Assembly: GCA_008477525.1 (NCBI GenBank)
Contig: SPDT01000010.1
Span: 1-64,000 of the forward strand
DNA length: 64,000 bases
Direction of reading: 5' to 3'
From: Hypomyces perniciosus
Taxonomy: Eukaryota > Ascomycota > Sordariomycetes > Hypocreales > Hypocreaceae
Positions 44,393 to 54,900 of this stretch are shown piece after piece (the stretch's first letter is position 1; each line of letters starts with the position of its first letter). The translations under genes were made by a program, and so were the position numbers. The notes below the pieces were generated by a model. The model was not told the DNA's origin. It was given only the letters and a program-made list of their open reading frames with translations, and made no database searches.

Positions 44393-45577
44393 TTGGGTCG
44401 ACCGAAACGAGTGCCAGCCGTTTCGTTTTATAGTTAATGTCAGAGACGGCTTTTTCTGGACGAGGTGTGGCTGATACAGTGCGAATATAGCGCTTACACC
44501 CACACACAAAGTAACGTCAAAGGCTCTTTTCCAGTGTTTGTGCAAGGCACATTTAGCTCCAGTGTTATCAATATAAGATTCTTGACAGTACAGTAGCAAC
44601 CGAAATCAGTGTCCGCGGTTTATGTGTTTGGAAACTCTCTAGGCACGGACCAAGCAGTTGCTAACCGTAGCTGGTACTGGCTTATTGCGTTGTTCTTTAA
44701 CGCTGGCCTAACAAAAAGCCATAAATGGCTTTTAAACATTTATATATGATAATCATGATCTTGCTTGGACTTAGACGTCAAAACTAGCAAGGATATAACA
44801 CAGTTCCTACAAGTCCAGAAATTGCTTTCTTAATAAATACTTAGAGCGGTTTTCGCCATTTGTTGCTGTTATCCTCTGTAGGTAACCTTTTTATAGTCAG
44901 GAGCGAAATCAGTTTTCCTCTTGAAAGAAGACCCTTTTTAATGTTCAAGTGCATAAACATGTCTCTTACAGTGCCTATTGCCTTTTATAAATACATATTA
45001 CTTTGGCTATACCTACCTGTGAGCCAGGATTGAACCCCAGAATTTGTGCCTTGGGCAGGGTACTTTGTACTTTTCGTTGGGTTTCGCACTGTCTACCACT
45101 CACGTGGTTTGTCAGTTGCTCTATATACCCATAATTGGCCGGATTTTATAGGCCATTCCAAGGCCAGTTTCGACTGTCCAGTCATGGCTTTGTATCTCCA
45201 AGTGTGCGGGTGGACGCCAATCCTGGCTATCTTGCGTGTCGATTTTCGGTTAGAAATAAGCCTGAATTGGCTTGTGTTTGGAACTGGTTAGCTGCCGTGC
45301 CATCAGTGTGATTTAAAATAGCCAGTACTGGCTGTGGTATGAAGAGTCCAGAAATTGCCTTATAAGAAAGCAGGGACAGGAACAATAAGCTGCTTGCCTG
45401 GGGGGTGGCCTAGATGCCTGAACACTTAAGCCCCATTCCTGCAGCACCAAGCAGCCACTTCTGGCTTAATGGACCACAGTAGAGGCACGGTAAAAGCCAC
45501 ATGTGGCGCGCATGGCCTATGCTCTAACTAATTTTCCGACCAAAACAGGCGGACACTCGTTTCGGTCGACCCTGTAA
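44393..45577. mobile_element. TIR element of about 1.2 kb, non-autonomous
   Basis: GGGTCGACCGAAACGAGTG at 44394-44412 reappears inverted at 45559-45577 (CACTCGTTTCGGTCGACCC). The similarity extends inward (CCAGCCGTTTCG against GTCCGCCTGTTTTGG). TA lies just outside both ends, compatible with a TA target duplication. There is no transposase frame. Inside, AGTCCAGAAATTGC occurs twice (44814 and 45348). A tRNA-like promoter is embedded on the minus strand near 45010-45115. Confidence 0.6.
45010..45115 (-). other. tRNA-like split promoter (possible SINE head)
   Basis: On the minus strand GTGAGTGGTAGAC resembles an RNA polymerase III A box and GGTTCAATCC is a good B box about 60 nt later. No complete cloverleaf can be drawn, so this is not a tRNA gene. 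It could be a decayed tRNA-derived SINE. Confidence 0.3.
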
Positions 45578-46970
45578 CATATAATGCAGTAATAAGGGAA
45601 AACAACGAAACACAGACATTTGGTGGGAGGCCCAAGGTACATAGTAGTAGGCATTAAATGTGCTATATAGATATATAGATTTTGGCTCCCTGGCTAATCA
45701 CTTCTGAGTAGATGTCAATATACATACAATAAGCACCAATCTACAAATACCCACATTGCTACTTATAGCTGCATTCTAATAATAAAAAGTTCCAATAGTT
45801 ATTGTTGTATTATTAATTTTCATGCATCGAACTACTTAAATTGTAGAATGTCAGATCTAGTACGTCATTCCAGATGCCGAATGTCCGAGAGACAGCTTCC
45901 ATCCTTTATGGGATTTTACACAATCCCAGTTGGTGGTCAGGATTGAATATCACAAATGACTCACCCACTATCTTACTCATAAAATCGACTTCAGGATGAC
46001 TTCATTGTCTCGTAGGATTTACAGCCGGAGCAGAAAGAAAACCGATGCCTACCTTATGTTTGATGCATTCACATCGAGGTTACTCAGATATGATCGGCAC
46101 ACTACTCAATGGGTTGGAGATGGTGTGTACCAGGATATATTCCTTGAATCATCAGTAATTCGTTGGGCCGGACTCGTTTTTCGCTTCCTTCTTTTCTTGC
46201 TTTCTCTTTTCTTCCACTTTCCTGCCGCTTGGTATCAGCTGGGAGATATGAGGGATAGCAAAGCGCGTCATTTCGTGCAGTACAACCTATGTCAAATGCA
46301 ATATAACCTACACTATTAGCTACAATTGCTGAGGTGTACACTTCAATTTTGCTGGTCTGGTACAACGGTTTACAACCTGGGGTCTCGGCTTGATCGGAAT
46401 TTCTGCTCCTTGAGCGAGTAATACCGTATGTATATTTCTCTGGTACGCATGATTTCAAAATCTATGTTCAGATTACGACGTAATTATACGGTACGACGTA
46501 CGCGATAGGGTGCCGTAGATTCGATAAATTCGGATATTGTCCATCGCACCATAGCCACGTTAAATGGCAGTTGCACCATCAAACAGTTACACTGAACTGC
46601 AGCAGCCTCCTGCCTCCAGCTTAGGAAATATATTATTGTTTGCAAAACAATAAACTGGTCAGCCAATACATGGCAAATAAGCCTTAAACACATTCAAAGA
46701 TACGTACCTATCATGGTAGAATACAAGCTCAAACGACTCGCAGGTAAGTTTCGGCCATAATCGAACTGTTTTGTCATATGCAAATCCATTTGCCACCCAT
46801 GTACGTCCTGCGTGAGAATCAATGAGTCACCATCTTGTGGCGCTAGGAAGGTAGACGTCAGGGACCTATTGGGGGAGGGTTTGGGGGAGGCTTGGGGGAG
46901 GACCAGTGGGTGGGTCGTGTTTGGAAATTGGGAATGGGAGATCGTACTTTATATAAAAAGCAACACTACT
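45578..46970. other. Intergenic, nothing assignable
   Basis: A 107-codon frame at 45996-46319 has a Phe/Leu-rich stretch but no credible gene structure. A GGGGGAGG-rich stretch at 46870-46905 is a short simple repeat. Confidence 0.4.
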
Positions 46971-47185
46971 CCGTAGCATGGTTAGCGTATGTCCTATATT
47001 GCTGATTGAGTCAAGAATTCATGAGAACCCCTGAAAATAAGCTGCAATGACCCTGAAATCCTAAAGAGGCTAGTGTCTTGACCGCGAAATTTTAAATAGG
47101 TTAGTGTTGTGACCGCAAAATTCAAAGAGGTAATTTACGCGAACCCGACTCCTTAGCCAGCTAGGCACAATTCGACATATAGAAT
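46971..47185. repeat. 215-bp dispersed repeat, copy 2
   Basis: Almost identical to 15499-15713 and in the same orientation relative to the window. All visible substitutions are toward T or A in this copy. It ends about 170 bp before the start codon of the zinc-finger LINE ORF, so it may be that element's 5' flank or a shared promoter-like repeat. Confidence 0.85.
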
Positions 47186-47299
47186 ATCTTCCTTTATTCC
47201 TACTTTCTAATTCTTTATCCAACCTAATTCACTACTTTATCCAACCCAATTTACTACTTTATTTACTACCTTTTCTACTACCTTTTTACTATTTACTGC

Positions 47300-50200
47300 C
47301 CTTTTTACTACTATTTCCTAGCTTCTAGCTTCTAGCTAGCCGCAGCTGCAGCTATGGCTAGCTGTCCGTCTTGTAACGGTAGCTACAGGGATATGCTAGA
47401 CCATATCCGGAAAAAACACCCGCAAGATCGTTATTCCGACCTGCAGCTGCTGCCCCTTGGGCTAGTTAGCTGCCCTACTTGTCAGACTGCCTGCCGCGGC
47501 CAACACGGAATCCGCACACATTCAGCCAAAATACACGGCATAGCTGGCTCTTCGCATATCTCAACCCAACCTCGTACTAGGACTAATCTGGCTAGTCTTG
47601 CCATCGGCCTAGCTAATCAGCTAGGCCCAGCTAGCCAGGCTAGGCAACCTACCCCAGGACCTAGCTATATCAGCCCTGGGCTACTAGTTAGCCAACCTAG
47701 CCGCGGAAGGAAACGCACAGCAAGAACACCTTCACCAAACCAACAACGACCTACCCTACGCCCTAGGGTAAACTCCCTCAGCAGCCTAGATAGCCCTACG
47801 GCAACTAGACCTAGGTCGTTATCAGATTCTTCGACAAGCTCGCTGCCGCCCCTAGCAACACTACTTGACCAAGTACAGGAAAGCCGGCCGGCTAGCCCAA
47901 CAGCTAGCCCAGCTAGCCAGTCAGCTAGTCAGCCAACCAAGTAACTGGCCAGTTAGCCGACCAATCAGCTAACCAGTCAGCCAACCAAGTAGCCGACCAA
48001 GTAGCCGACCAGTTAGCCGACCAATTAGCTAGCCAGCTATCCCTTGAAGAACAGCACCAACAGACTTTACTGTCTATTACCCAAGACCCCTCAGCCCAAC
48101 AGCTACTAGCCTTTTCCAAGGTCTTTATACCGGAAAAAAGGCTGCACGCTAGGCAAGCTGCCCTTTTTACTGATGCTGCAAAAAGGGCTGCCGAGGCCTT
48201 CTTGGCTAGACCTTCTGAAAAGTCGCTATTACACTTCCTTTTACTCCCTAGGGTCCTAGGGCTAGGATTACAGCAAGGACAGCTCCCAGCTATACTCAGA
48301 GCTTTTCCCGGCAATCTAGCCACCCTAGAGACCCAGATAAAGGAAGACCAAGGCAGCCCACACCAACACCAACCTAACCCAACAAAGCTAGCCGCCAAAA
48401 TGCTAGAAAACGGTTATCTTGGCCGGGCTGCCAAAGCTCTATACGACTCAACACCTATAGCAGCAGATTCCCCTGAAACTAGGTCCCAGCTATATAGCAA
48501 GCATCCTATTGGCGTTCCTAGCCCGTTCAGGACCAGGTCTAGACCAGCTGCCGGCCAGCCTATAGCTAGGGAAGCTATCCTAGAAGCTATAGCTTCTATT
48601 AACAAGGAAAAAGCTCCCGGGCTTAGCGGCTGGACTAGGCCACTACTAGACCTAGCAGTCAGGGAATCTGCTACTATAGATTTCCTCCGTCTATTAGCTG
48701 ATATGATACGCCAAGGCACAGCCCCAGGGCCTAGCCTTTTATGCGCAGCTAGGCTAGTAGCCCTTACTAAGCCAGACGGGGGCGTTAGACCAATAGCTAT
48801 CGGTGATATGGTCTACAGGATAGCTATGAAAGCTATCCTAATAACCTCCTTTAAGCCGGGAATGCTATTACCTAACCAGTTAGGCGTACAGACCCCAGGA
48901 GGCGTGGAACCTGCTATTTTCCTATTGGAAGACGCTATTTCTAGGGGTAACCCCCAAGATATAGCTAGAATAGCGTCCTTAGACCTAGCCAACGCTTTCA
49001 ATTCTATTGGAAGGAAAGCTATCGCCGCTGCTGTATCGAAATACGCCCCGACTTTTTACCGAGCAGCAGCCTGGGCTTATAATAAGCCCTCTATACTAGT
49101 AACAGCTTCAGGGGCTATTATAGCTTCTAGCGAAGGTGTTAGGCAAGGAGACCCCCTAGGACCGTTCCTATTTTCCCTAGCCTTCCGACCTACACTTGAA
49201 GCCCTAATCGCCAAGCTACCCCAAGCTATACTAGTAGCCTACCTCGACGACCTATATATCTTAGATAAGGATAGCCAAAACCCTATATTACCTAAGATAA
49301 AAGGCATCTTCCAACAGTCCCCAGTTACCCTTAACCTAGCCAAAAGCAAGGAATATAGGGTTCCTGATTTACAGAAAACTGGCCTAGCCGCTTTAGGGAC
49401 TTTTATAGGCCCTAAGGCAGCTAGGAAACGATTTTTGGAAGAAAAGATAGAGGTCTTTTCAGAAGTCCTAGCTACCTTACAGGGCTTACCTAAGCAATAC
49501 AGTTTATTATTGCTTAGGGGAAGTATTCATTTACTTCTTCGGCATTTACTAAGGCAGCTTGATCCTAGTGGCCTAGAGACCCAATGGCTGACCCTGGATA
49601 ACCTAATCAAGGGTCTAGTCCAAGAACTAGCTTCTAGGGACCCACTAGGCTATAAGGATCAGCTTCAAGACCCGAATTCCGACCTAATAGCTCTCCCAGC
49701 TAGGGATGGTGGCCTAGGAATCCCTCTGCATAGCGAATTGGGTGCTAAAATCTACCAAGCAGCCAAAGACGCCAGCAGACCAACCATAGACCAAATCCTA
49801 GGTCGAAGAGCTAGCCTAGCCAATAGCCCTATAGAGCCCAAGCAGACTGCTAAGGCCATTCTTATAGAGGCTAACCAACAACGGCTAGCTAGGCTTACAG
49901 CAGCCCTAGACCTACACTCTCAGAGAGCTAGGCTAGAAAATGCTAGCTATCTTAGCCGCCAATGGCTTCAGGTCCTGCCAACCCAAAAACAGCTTATTAT
50001 AGCAGACCCGGAAGTTACAGAGGCCTTGAGAAGCCGGCTATTACTACCAGCTAGGCCTACTGACCTACCCTGTAGCTATTGCGGGGACCAGGTTGCCCTA
50101 GGGCACGAAGATACCTGTAAAGCTGCTAACAGAAAGTGGATTATCCGTCATAACCAAGTTACCCGAGCATTCTATAAAACCTTATCTAGCCAGGTTAACT

Positions 50201-50554
50201 TGGATACGGAAATCGAACCTTCTGTAAGCTCCGCTACCCTCAATACTAGCTTACGGGCCGATTTCGCTATTACCTTAGGCACTAGCCGCTACTATTACGA
50301 TATCCAGGTAGTGGCTATTAATAAGGCATCAGCTAAAGAAGACCCCTACAGCACGCTTACAGAGGCAGCCGAGGAAAAACGCCGCAAATACAGTGCCCTA
50401 GGCGCTTCTTTTAGGCCTATTATCCTCTCAGCCGGTGGTCTTATGGAAAAAACCACTGCTAAGTACTATAAAGAGCTACAGCAGCTTGCAGGACCAACAG
50501 CAGCTAAATGGCTAGACGGCCTTATTGGGCTAACCTTAGCTAAGACTAGGGCCC
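47300..50554 (+). mobile_element. RLE-type LINE with N-terminal zinc fingers (R2/CRE-like), 3' end lost
   Basis: The order is two C2H2 fingers, a linker, reverse transcriptase, a CCHC knuckle and a restriction-like endonuclease. This is the architecture of site-specific LINEs (R2, NeSL and CRE/MoTeR groups), not of the Tad1-like LINEs elsewhere in the window. The sequence is markedly rich in CTAG and GCTAGCC strings. Its ORF runs into the 5' LTR of the gypsy element at 50555, so the true C-terminus and 3' UTR are displaced or lost. The 5' end is unclear, possibly at the 215-bp repeat. Confidence 0.72.
47354..47944 (+). CDS. LINE ORF, N-terminal zinc-finger part
   Basis: Starts MASCPSCNGSYRDMLDHIRK. 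Two C2H2-type fingers are seen: C4-x2-C7 with H17 and H21, and CPTCQTACRGQHGIRTHS followed by H60. They are followed by Ser/Pro/Arg-rich linker sequence. In R2-like elements such fingers bind the target DNA. The frame ends at TAA 47942 inside a Gln/Ala-rich imperfect repeat and overlaps the next frame by about 13 nt. R2-type elements normally have a single ORF, so a -1 frameshift (programmed or mutational) is needed to join the two. Confidence 0.7.
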   Translation: MASCPSCNGSYRDMLDHIRKKHPQDRYSDLQLLPLGLVSCPTCQTACRGQHGIRTHSAKIHGIAGSSHISTQPRTRTNLASLAIGLANQLGPASQARQPTPGPSYISPGLLVSQPSRGRKRTARTPSPNQQRPTLRPRVNSLSSLDSPTATRPRSLSDSSTSSLPPLATLLDQVQESRPASPTASPASQSASQPTK

Positions 50555-50622
50555 TGTCACAGGCTAGGCCATGTCTCCCGGAATCACGACTACGCCGAAT
50601 CCGGAAATACGACCAATACTAG
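47929..50622 (+). CDS. LINE ORF, reverse transcriptase plus restriction-like endonuclease
   Basis: The frame opens at 47929 with no early ATG and starts in an NQVADQ-type repeat. The RT core shows KPDGGVRPIAIGD, LDLANAFNSIGRKAI (first Asp), EGVRQGDPLGPFLFSLAF and the catalytic AYLDDLYIL (about 49238). Then follow a CSYCGDQVALGHEDTC knuckle (50070) and the endonuclease core with R-A-D in LRADFAITLG and D in YYYDIQVV (about 50257-50310), matching the R-PD-D pattern of RLE LINEs. Residues after TRAL (from 50555) are encoded by the gypsy LTR, so the end of the protein is foreign. Apart from the upstream frame change no stop interrupts almost 900 codons. Confidence 0.75.
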   Translation, partial: SANQVTGQLADQSANQSANQVADQVADQLADQLASQLSLEEQHQQTLLSITQDPSAQQLLAFSKVFIPEKRLHARQAALFTDAAKRAAEAFLARPSEKSLLHFLLLPRVLGLGLQQGQLPAILRAFPGNLATLETQIKEDQGSPHQHQPNPTKLAAKMLENGYLGRAAKALYDSTPIAADSPETRSQLYSKHPIGVPSPFRTRSRPAAGQPIAREAILEAIASINKEKAPGLSGWTRPLLDLAVRESATIDFLRLLADMIRQGTAPGPSLLCAARLVALTKPDGGVRPIAIGDMVYRIAMKAILITSFKPGMLLPNQLGVQTPGGVEPAIFLLEDAISRGNPQDIARIASLDLANAFNSIGRKAIAAAVSKYAPTFYRAAAWAYNKPSILVTASGAIIASSEGVRQGDPLGPFLFSLAFRPTLEALIAKLPQAILVAYLDDLYILDKDSQNPILPKIKGIFQQSPVTLNLAKSKEYRVPDLQKTGLAALGTFIGPKAARKRFLEEKIEVFSEVLATLQGLPKQYSLLLLRGSIHLLLRHLLRQLDPSGLETQWLTLDNLIKGLVQELASRDPLGYKDQLQDPNSDLIALPARDGGLGIPLHSELGAKIYQAAKDASRPTIDQILGRRASLANSPIEPKQTAKAILIEANQQRLARLTAALDLHSQRARLENASYLSRQWLQVLPTQKQLIIADPEVTEALRSRLLLPARPTDLPCSYCGDQVALGHEDTCKAANRKWIIRHNQVTRAFYKTLSSQVNLDTEIEPSVSSATLNTSLRADFAITLGTSRYYYDIQVVAINKASAKEDPYSTLTEAAEEKRRKYSALGASFRPIILSAGGLMEKTTAKYYKELQQLAGPTAAKWLDGLIGLTLAKTRALSQARPCLPESRLRRIRKYDQY

Positions 50623-50780
50623 ACCGCTTACCTAATTAGGAAACCACCTCGGCCACAACCCTATACGCACAACTATATAACGCATACATAGCTAGTATAG
50701 AGCTTCCTTCCTTCAGCTATAGATAGACAATACAGAGGTGCCCTAACTGCGTGCTTTCCAGTTAGGCTACACCCGTTACA
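50555..50780 (+). repeat. 5' LTR of the gypsy element
   Basis: 226 bp, TG...CA ends within TGTCAC...GTTACA. Contains ACTATATAACGC, a likely TATA box, near 50672. It also supplies the last 22 codons and the stop of the interrupted LINE frame. Confidence 0.92.
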
Positions 50781-50840
50781 TATCTATAGCTCAGCTACTA
50801 CCTAGCCAGTGAGTAACGGAACTCTCACTGCAGAAGGAAA

Positions 50841-51989
50841 ATGGCGAATTTCGGAGACCAAGCCTCCGAGGGCGACGACGTACAGTCGCGGATCGAGCAA
50901 GCTGTTCTACCTTTACAGGAACAAATAGCTGCACTGATGAGAAAGCTGGACTCCATAGCACCAGCGACTCAGGGGCTAGATAGCCAGGAAGACGAGATGT
51001 CATTCCTTCCGCAACCTGAGCAAGAACCCGCGCAGGCCGCAACCATGAAGCCTGCATCGACCTCTACGATAGAGTTTACACAAGCTCCCAGGGTCAAGAG
51101 GAAGCCACTCCCCAACCCATCTAAATTCTCGGGAAAGCGAAGGGAGTACGCCGCATGGGCGCAAGATATGCGCGAAAAGCTCGAACTCGACAAAGAGTTC
51201 TATAACAGCAACAGAGAACGGTGGTACCTTATTAACTCCTGCTTAGACGCTACACCTAAGCAGGTAGTCGCTACCTTCTATGCGTCAGGAGGAACCAACA
51301 GGAACTACGACCCAGCGGAATTTATGCGATACCTGGACCGTACCTACAAGGATCAAGGACTCCGGAACCGAGCTGCGCAAGAGCTGCGCACTCTCAAGCA
51401 AGGAGATAAGACTTCGCTCTCATCTTTCCTTCCCCGCTTCGAACAGAAGCTCTCTGAGGCAGGCGGCGACGACTGGGCTGACCAAGCCAAGATCATCTTC
51501 CTCGAGGGAGCGTTATCTCCAGAACTACGATTCCGCTTAGCAACGGTGGACCTGCCGCTTACCTATAGCGAATGGCTTGCTAAGGTCCAGGATATCGCTA
51601 GCCGCGTCGAACGATTAGATCCAGACCGACGGAACGCGGGAGCCGCCTCGATAGGCCACTCCCGGCAGAAAAAACATAATAAGCCCCAACCACATCGCAC
51701 TTCGAAGGACTATACACGAGCAGTCGACGAGGAGGGCGATACCCGGATGGGGGGCGTGAACCGCATGAAGAACCAGCGCCGACGCAGCTCCTTACCGAGC
51801 GAGGCAGACACTGCCCGGGAGGCCACATGTTACCGTTGCGGGAAGGAGGGACATATTGCCCGGTTTTGCAAGAAAGGCCACAGAGCCCGGGCGCATCAGG
51901 TCCAGATCGCCGACCGCGAGTCTGATGATAACAACCAGCATACCAACGGCGAGGAAAACAGTAACTCTAGCGACGAGTCAAAAGATTAG
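50841..51989 (+). CDS. gag polyprotein, 382 aa
   Basis: Starts MANFGDQASEGDDVQSRIEQ. Residues 85-260 form the capsid-like helical region of Ty3/gypsy Gag (KFSGKRREYAAWAQDMREKL, YDPAEFMRYLDRTYKDQG). A basic stretch and a single CCHC zinc knuckle (CYRCGKEGHIARFC) follow near residue 332 and bind genomic RNA. The tail is acidic and Ser/Asn-rich. Its stop codon overlaps the pol frame by about 19 nt. Confidence 0.9.
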   Translation: MANFGDQASEGDDVQSRIEQAVLPLQEQIAALMRKLDSIAPATQGLDSQEDEMSFLPQPEQEPAQAATMKPASTSTIEFTQAPRVKRKPLPNPSKFSGKRREYAAWAQDMREKLELDKEFYNSNRERWYLINSCLDATPKQVVATFYASGGTNRNYDPAEFMRYLDRTYKDQGLRNRAAQELRTLKQGDKTSLSSFLPRFEQKLSEAGGDDWADQAKIIFLEGALSPELRFRLATVDLPLTYSEWLAKVQDIASRVERLDPDRRNAGAASIGHSRQKKHNKPQPHRTSKDYTRAVDEEGDTRMGGVNRMKNQRRRSSLPSEADTAREATCYRCGKEGHIARFCKKGHRARAHQVQIADRESDDNNQHTNGEENSNSSDESKD

Positions 51990-54900
51990 CTCCAACGCAA
52001 AGTCGGGCGTTGGAGCCCACAAAGGAAGAACTGAAGGGATGGAAGGAGTTCAAGGAGCGAATGACCGGCGAATCAGCAACGTTACAAGCCAGAATAGAGA
52101 ATATACCTATTACAGCACTATTCGATACTGGCTGTGACCTTTATGCTGTTATAAACTCCTCCCTTGCCCGGAAGTTACACCTCCCGCAGATCAAGATCAC
52201 TAAAAGGAAGATTGGGACGTTTACCGAGATCCACGAGAAGGTAGAAACCAGCCGTGTCGCTGTTATTTACCTGGATCTATGCGGCTATATTGAACGTCAA
52301 TACGCCTATATAGTGGATAAACTAGATCATGACCTAATCCTCGGTAAGCCTTGGGCTGAGGCTAACCAGGTAGTATATAATGCAGCCAAGAAGGAAGTTA
52401 GCCACGGAAAAGCCGGCCTACAGCTACGATTCGCAGATGAGGAGGAGCCCGGGAATATTAAGGCCATACGAAGAGCCCGGCTTATACCAGCCTCGATATT
52501 GCAAGCAGAATACCGCCGCACTAAAAGGAACAGCGAAAAGGAAGCGTACTTCCTCCGAGCTATCAGCTTATCCGACATTGAAAAAGCACTCCAGCCTGAG
52601 AAACCTATAGATCCCCGGGAATATATCCCCCCCGAACTATACAAAGAGTTCTGTTCGCTATTCTCTATAAAAGAAGCTACTAAGCTTCCACCACGCCGCC
52701 CCGGAGTCGATTTGCAGATTCCCCTGAAAGCCGATGAACACGGCAAAGAACCGGAACTCCCTTGGGGCCCCCTTTACAGCATGTCACGCGAGGAACTATT
52801 AGTGTTACGGAAGACCCTCCTCGACTTACTCGATAAGGGATTCATTCGAGCTAGCAGCTCAGCCGCCGCAGCCCCTGTCCTCTTTGTTCGGAAACCTGGA
52901 GGAGGAATTCGCTTCTGCGTAGACTACCGCGCCTTAAACGCAATAACGCAGCGAGATCGCTACCCCCTCCCCCTTTTTTCTGAAACCCTTAACAGCTTAA
53001 CGAAAGCGAAGTGGTTCACGAAGCTAGATATAGTAGCTGCGTTCCATAAAATCAGGGTCGCGAAAGGAGAAGAACACAAGACTGCATTCCGTACACGCTA
53101 TGGCCTATATGAGTGGCGGGTAGTTCCATTCGGACTTACCGGCGCACCAGCAGCGTTCCAACGGTATATCAACCAGGTACTACGCCCCTTTTTGGACGAC
53201 TTCGCGTCCGCATACCTCGACGATATCCTGATCTATACCGACGGGTCACGAAAGGACCATATGAAGAAGGTCCGGCGAGTTTTACGCGCCCTCGCTGATG
53301 CTGGGCTACACCTAGATCCTAGGAAGTGCGCGTTCGCACAGAAAGAGATTAAATACCTTGGGTTTATTATACATGCCGGCAAGGGAATTGCCTGCGACCC
53401 CGAAAAGCAGCGAGCTATTAGCGAGTGGCAGGCACCTACGACAGTAACAGGAGTCCGAAGCTTCCTTGGCTTTGCCAATTACTACCGGATATTCATCCCC
53501 GGGTTCTCTCGGATAGCCCACCCGCTTGTGAGGCTGACCAAGAAAGGGACCCCCTTCCAGTGGAAAGGTATGGAAGAAGCAGCCTTCCAGGAGCTTAAAC
53601 GCCTCTTCATCGAAGCCCCTATACTACAAGCTTGGGATCCTACAAAACGCACCTTTGTCGAAGCAGACTGTTCAGGATACGCTCTAGGAGGAGTCCTCCT
53701 GCAAGAGAACAAGAAGGGAGAACGTCACGCTATAGCTTACCACTCACAGAAGCTAAGCCCCGCCGAATACAACTATCCCATCCACGACAAGGAAATGCTG
53801 GCAGTAATTCGCTGTCTAGAAGAGTGGAGAGCAGAGCTACGTAGCTGCGACCCCTTTACAGTCATTTCAGACCATAAGAACTTGCAGTTCTTCATGACGC
53901 GCAGGAAACTCTCTGAACGACAGACGCGCTGGGCAGAGTTCCTTTCCCAGTTCGATTTTACAATCCAATATAGGCCAGGCAGCGAGGCAGCCGCTCCCGA
54001 CGCGTTAAGCCGCAGGGAACAAGACCTTCCACTCAATGAAGGCGACGAGCGCGAACTAAGCCGCTATATACAACTTATCCCAGCCGCACCAGCGATACGG
54101 AGATTCGAGGACAGCGATACTGATCTCCCCTTAATGCGCGTATTCGACGGAAACGAGGAACTACAGGACCTGTGGAACCTGACGATTCAGAAGGACCCGG
54201 TATATCGACGGGTATACGCTGCAGTTAGGAAGGAAGAGCGCTCCCTCCCCGCAGACCTCCAACTTAAGGTACAGATATCGGAATGTACAATCGACGAGGA
54301 ACAGAGATTAACGTTCCGAGACCGTATCTGGGTACCGGCTACAACCGAAGAAGAAGGCGAAACGCTGCGCACTCGCATTGTGCAAGCAGAACACGACGCC
54401 GCAGTCTCGGGCCACCCAGGTCGTGACGGAACCCTAGCTATTATTTCCCGCAGGTTTTTTTGGCCAGGAATTAGCAGTACAGTCCGACAATTCCTCCGCA
54501 ACTGCAGTATATGCGGAAGAGGAAAGGTATGGAGAAGCTATAAGCGAGGACTCCTCAAACCACTACCTATTCCCCAGCGCATCCGCAGCGACCTAGCTAT
54601 GGACTTCATAGTCGACCTACCACCCACAGGACCAACACAGGCACGATACCTTTGGGTTATTATCGACCGGCTTACTAAGAATATTACCCTCGAGGTAATG
54701 GAGAGTATGGAGGCAGAAGCATGTGCAAAGAGGTTCCTCCAATGCCACTATCGGTTCCACGGGATGCCCCGGTCTATAGTCAGCGACCGAGGATCTAATT
54801 GGACCAGCCGCTTCTGGAGAGCTTTCTGTAAACTAGCAGGAACCCAGCAACGCCTAAGCACGGCGTATCACCCACAGACTGACGGCGGACCAGAGAGGAG

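Noticed and set aside
44188..44599. Minus-strand small frames near the TIR element
   Set aside because: Cross the TIR and LINE-tail boundary and have no domain.
45996..46319. 107-codon frame with Phe/Leu-rich segment that mimics a membrane helix
   Set aside because: Isolated and compositionally odd; no support beyond being open.
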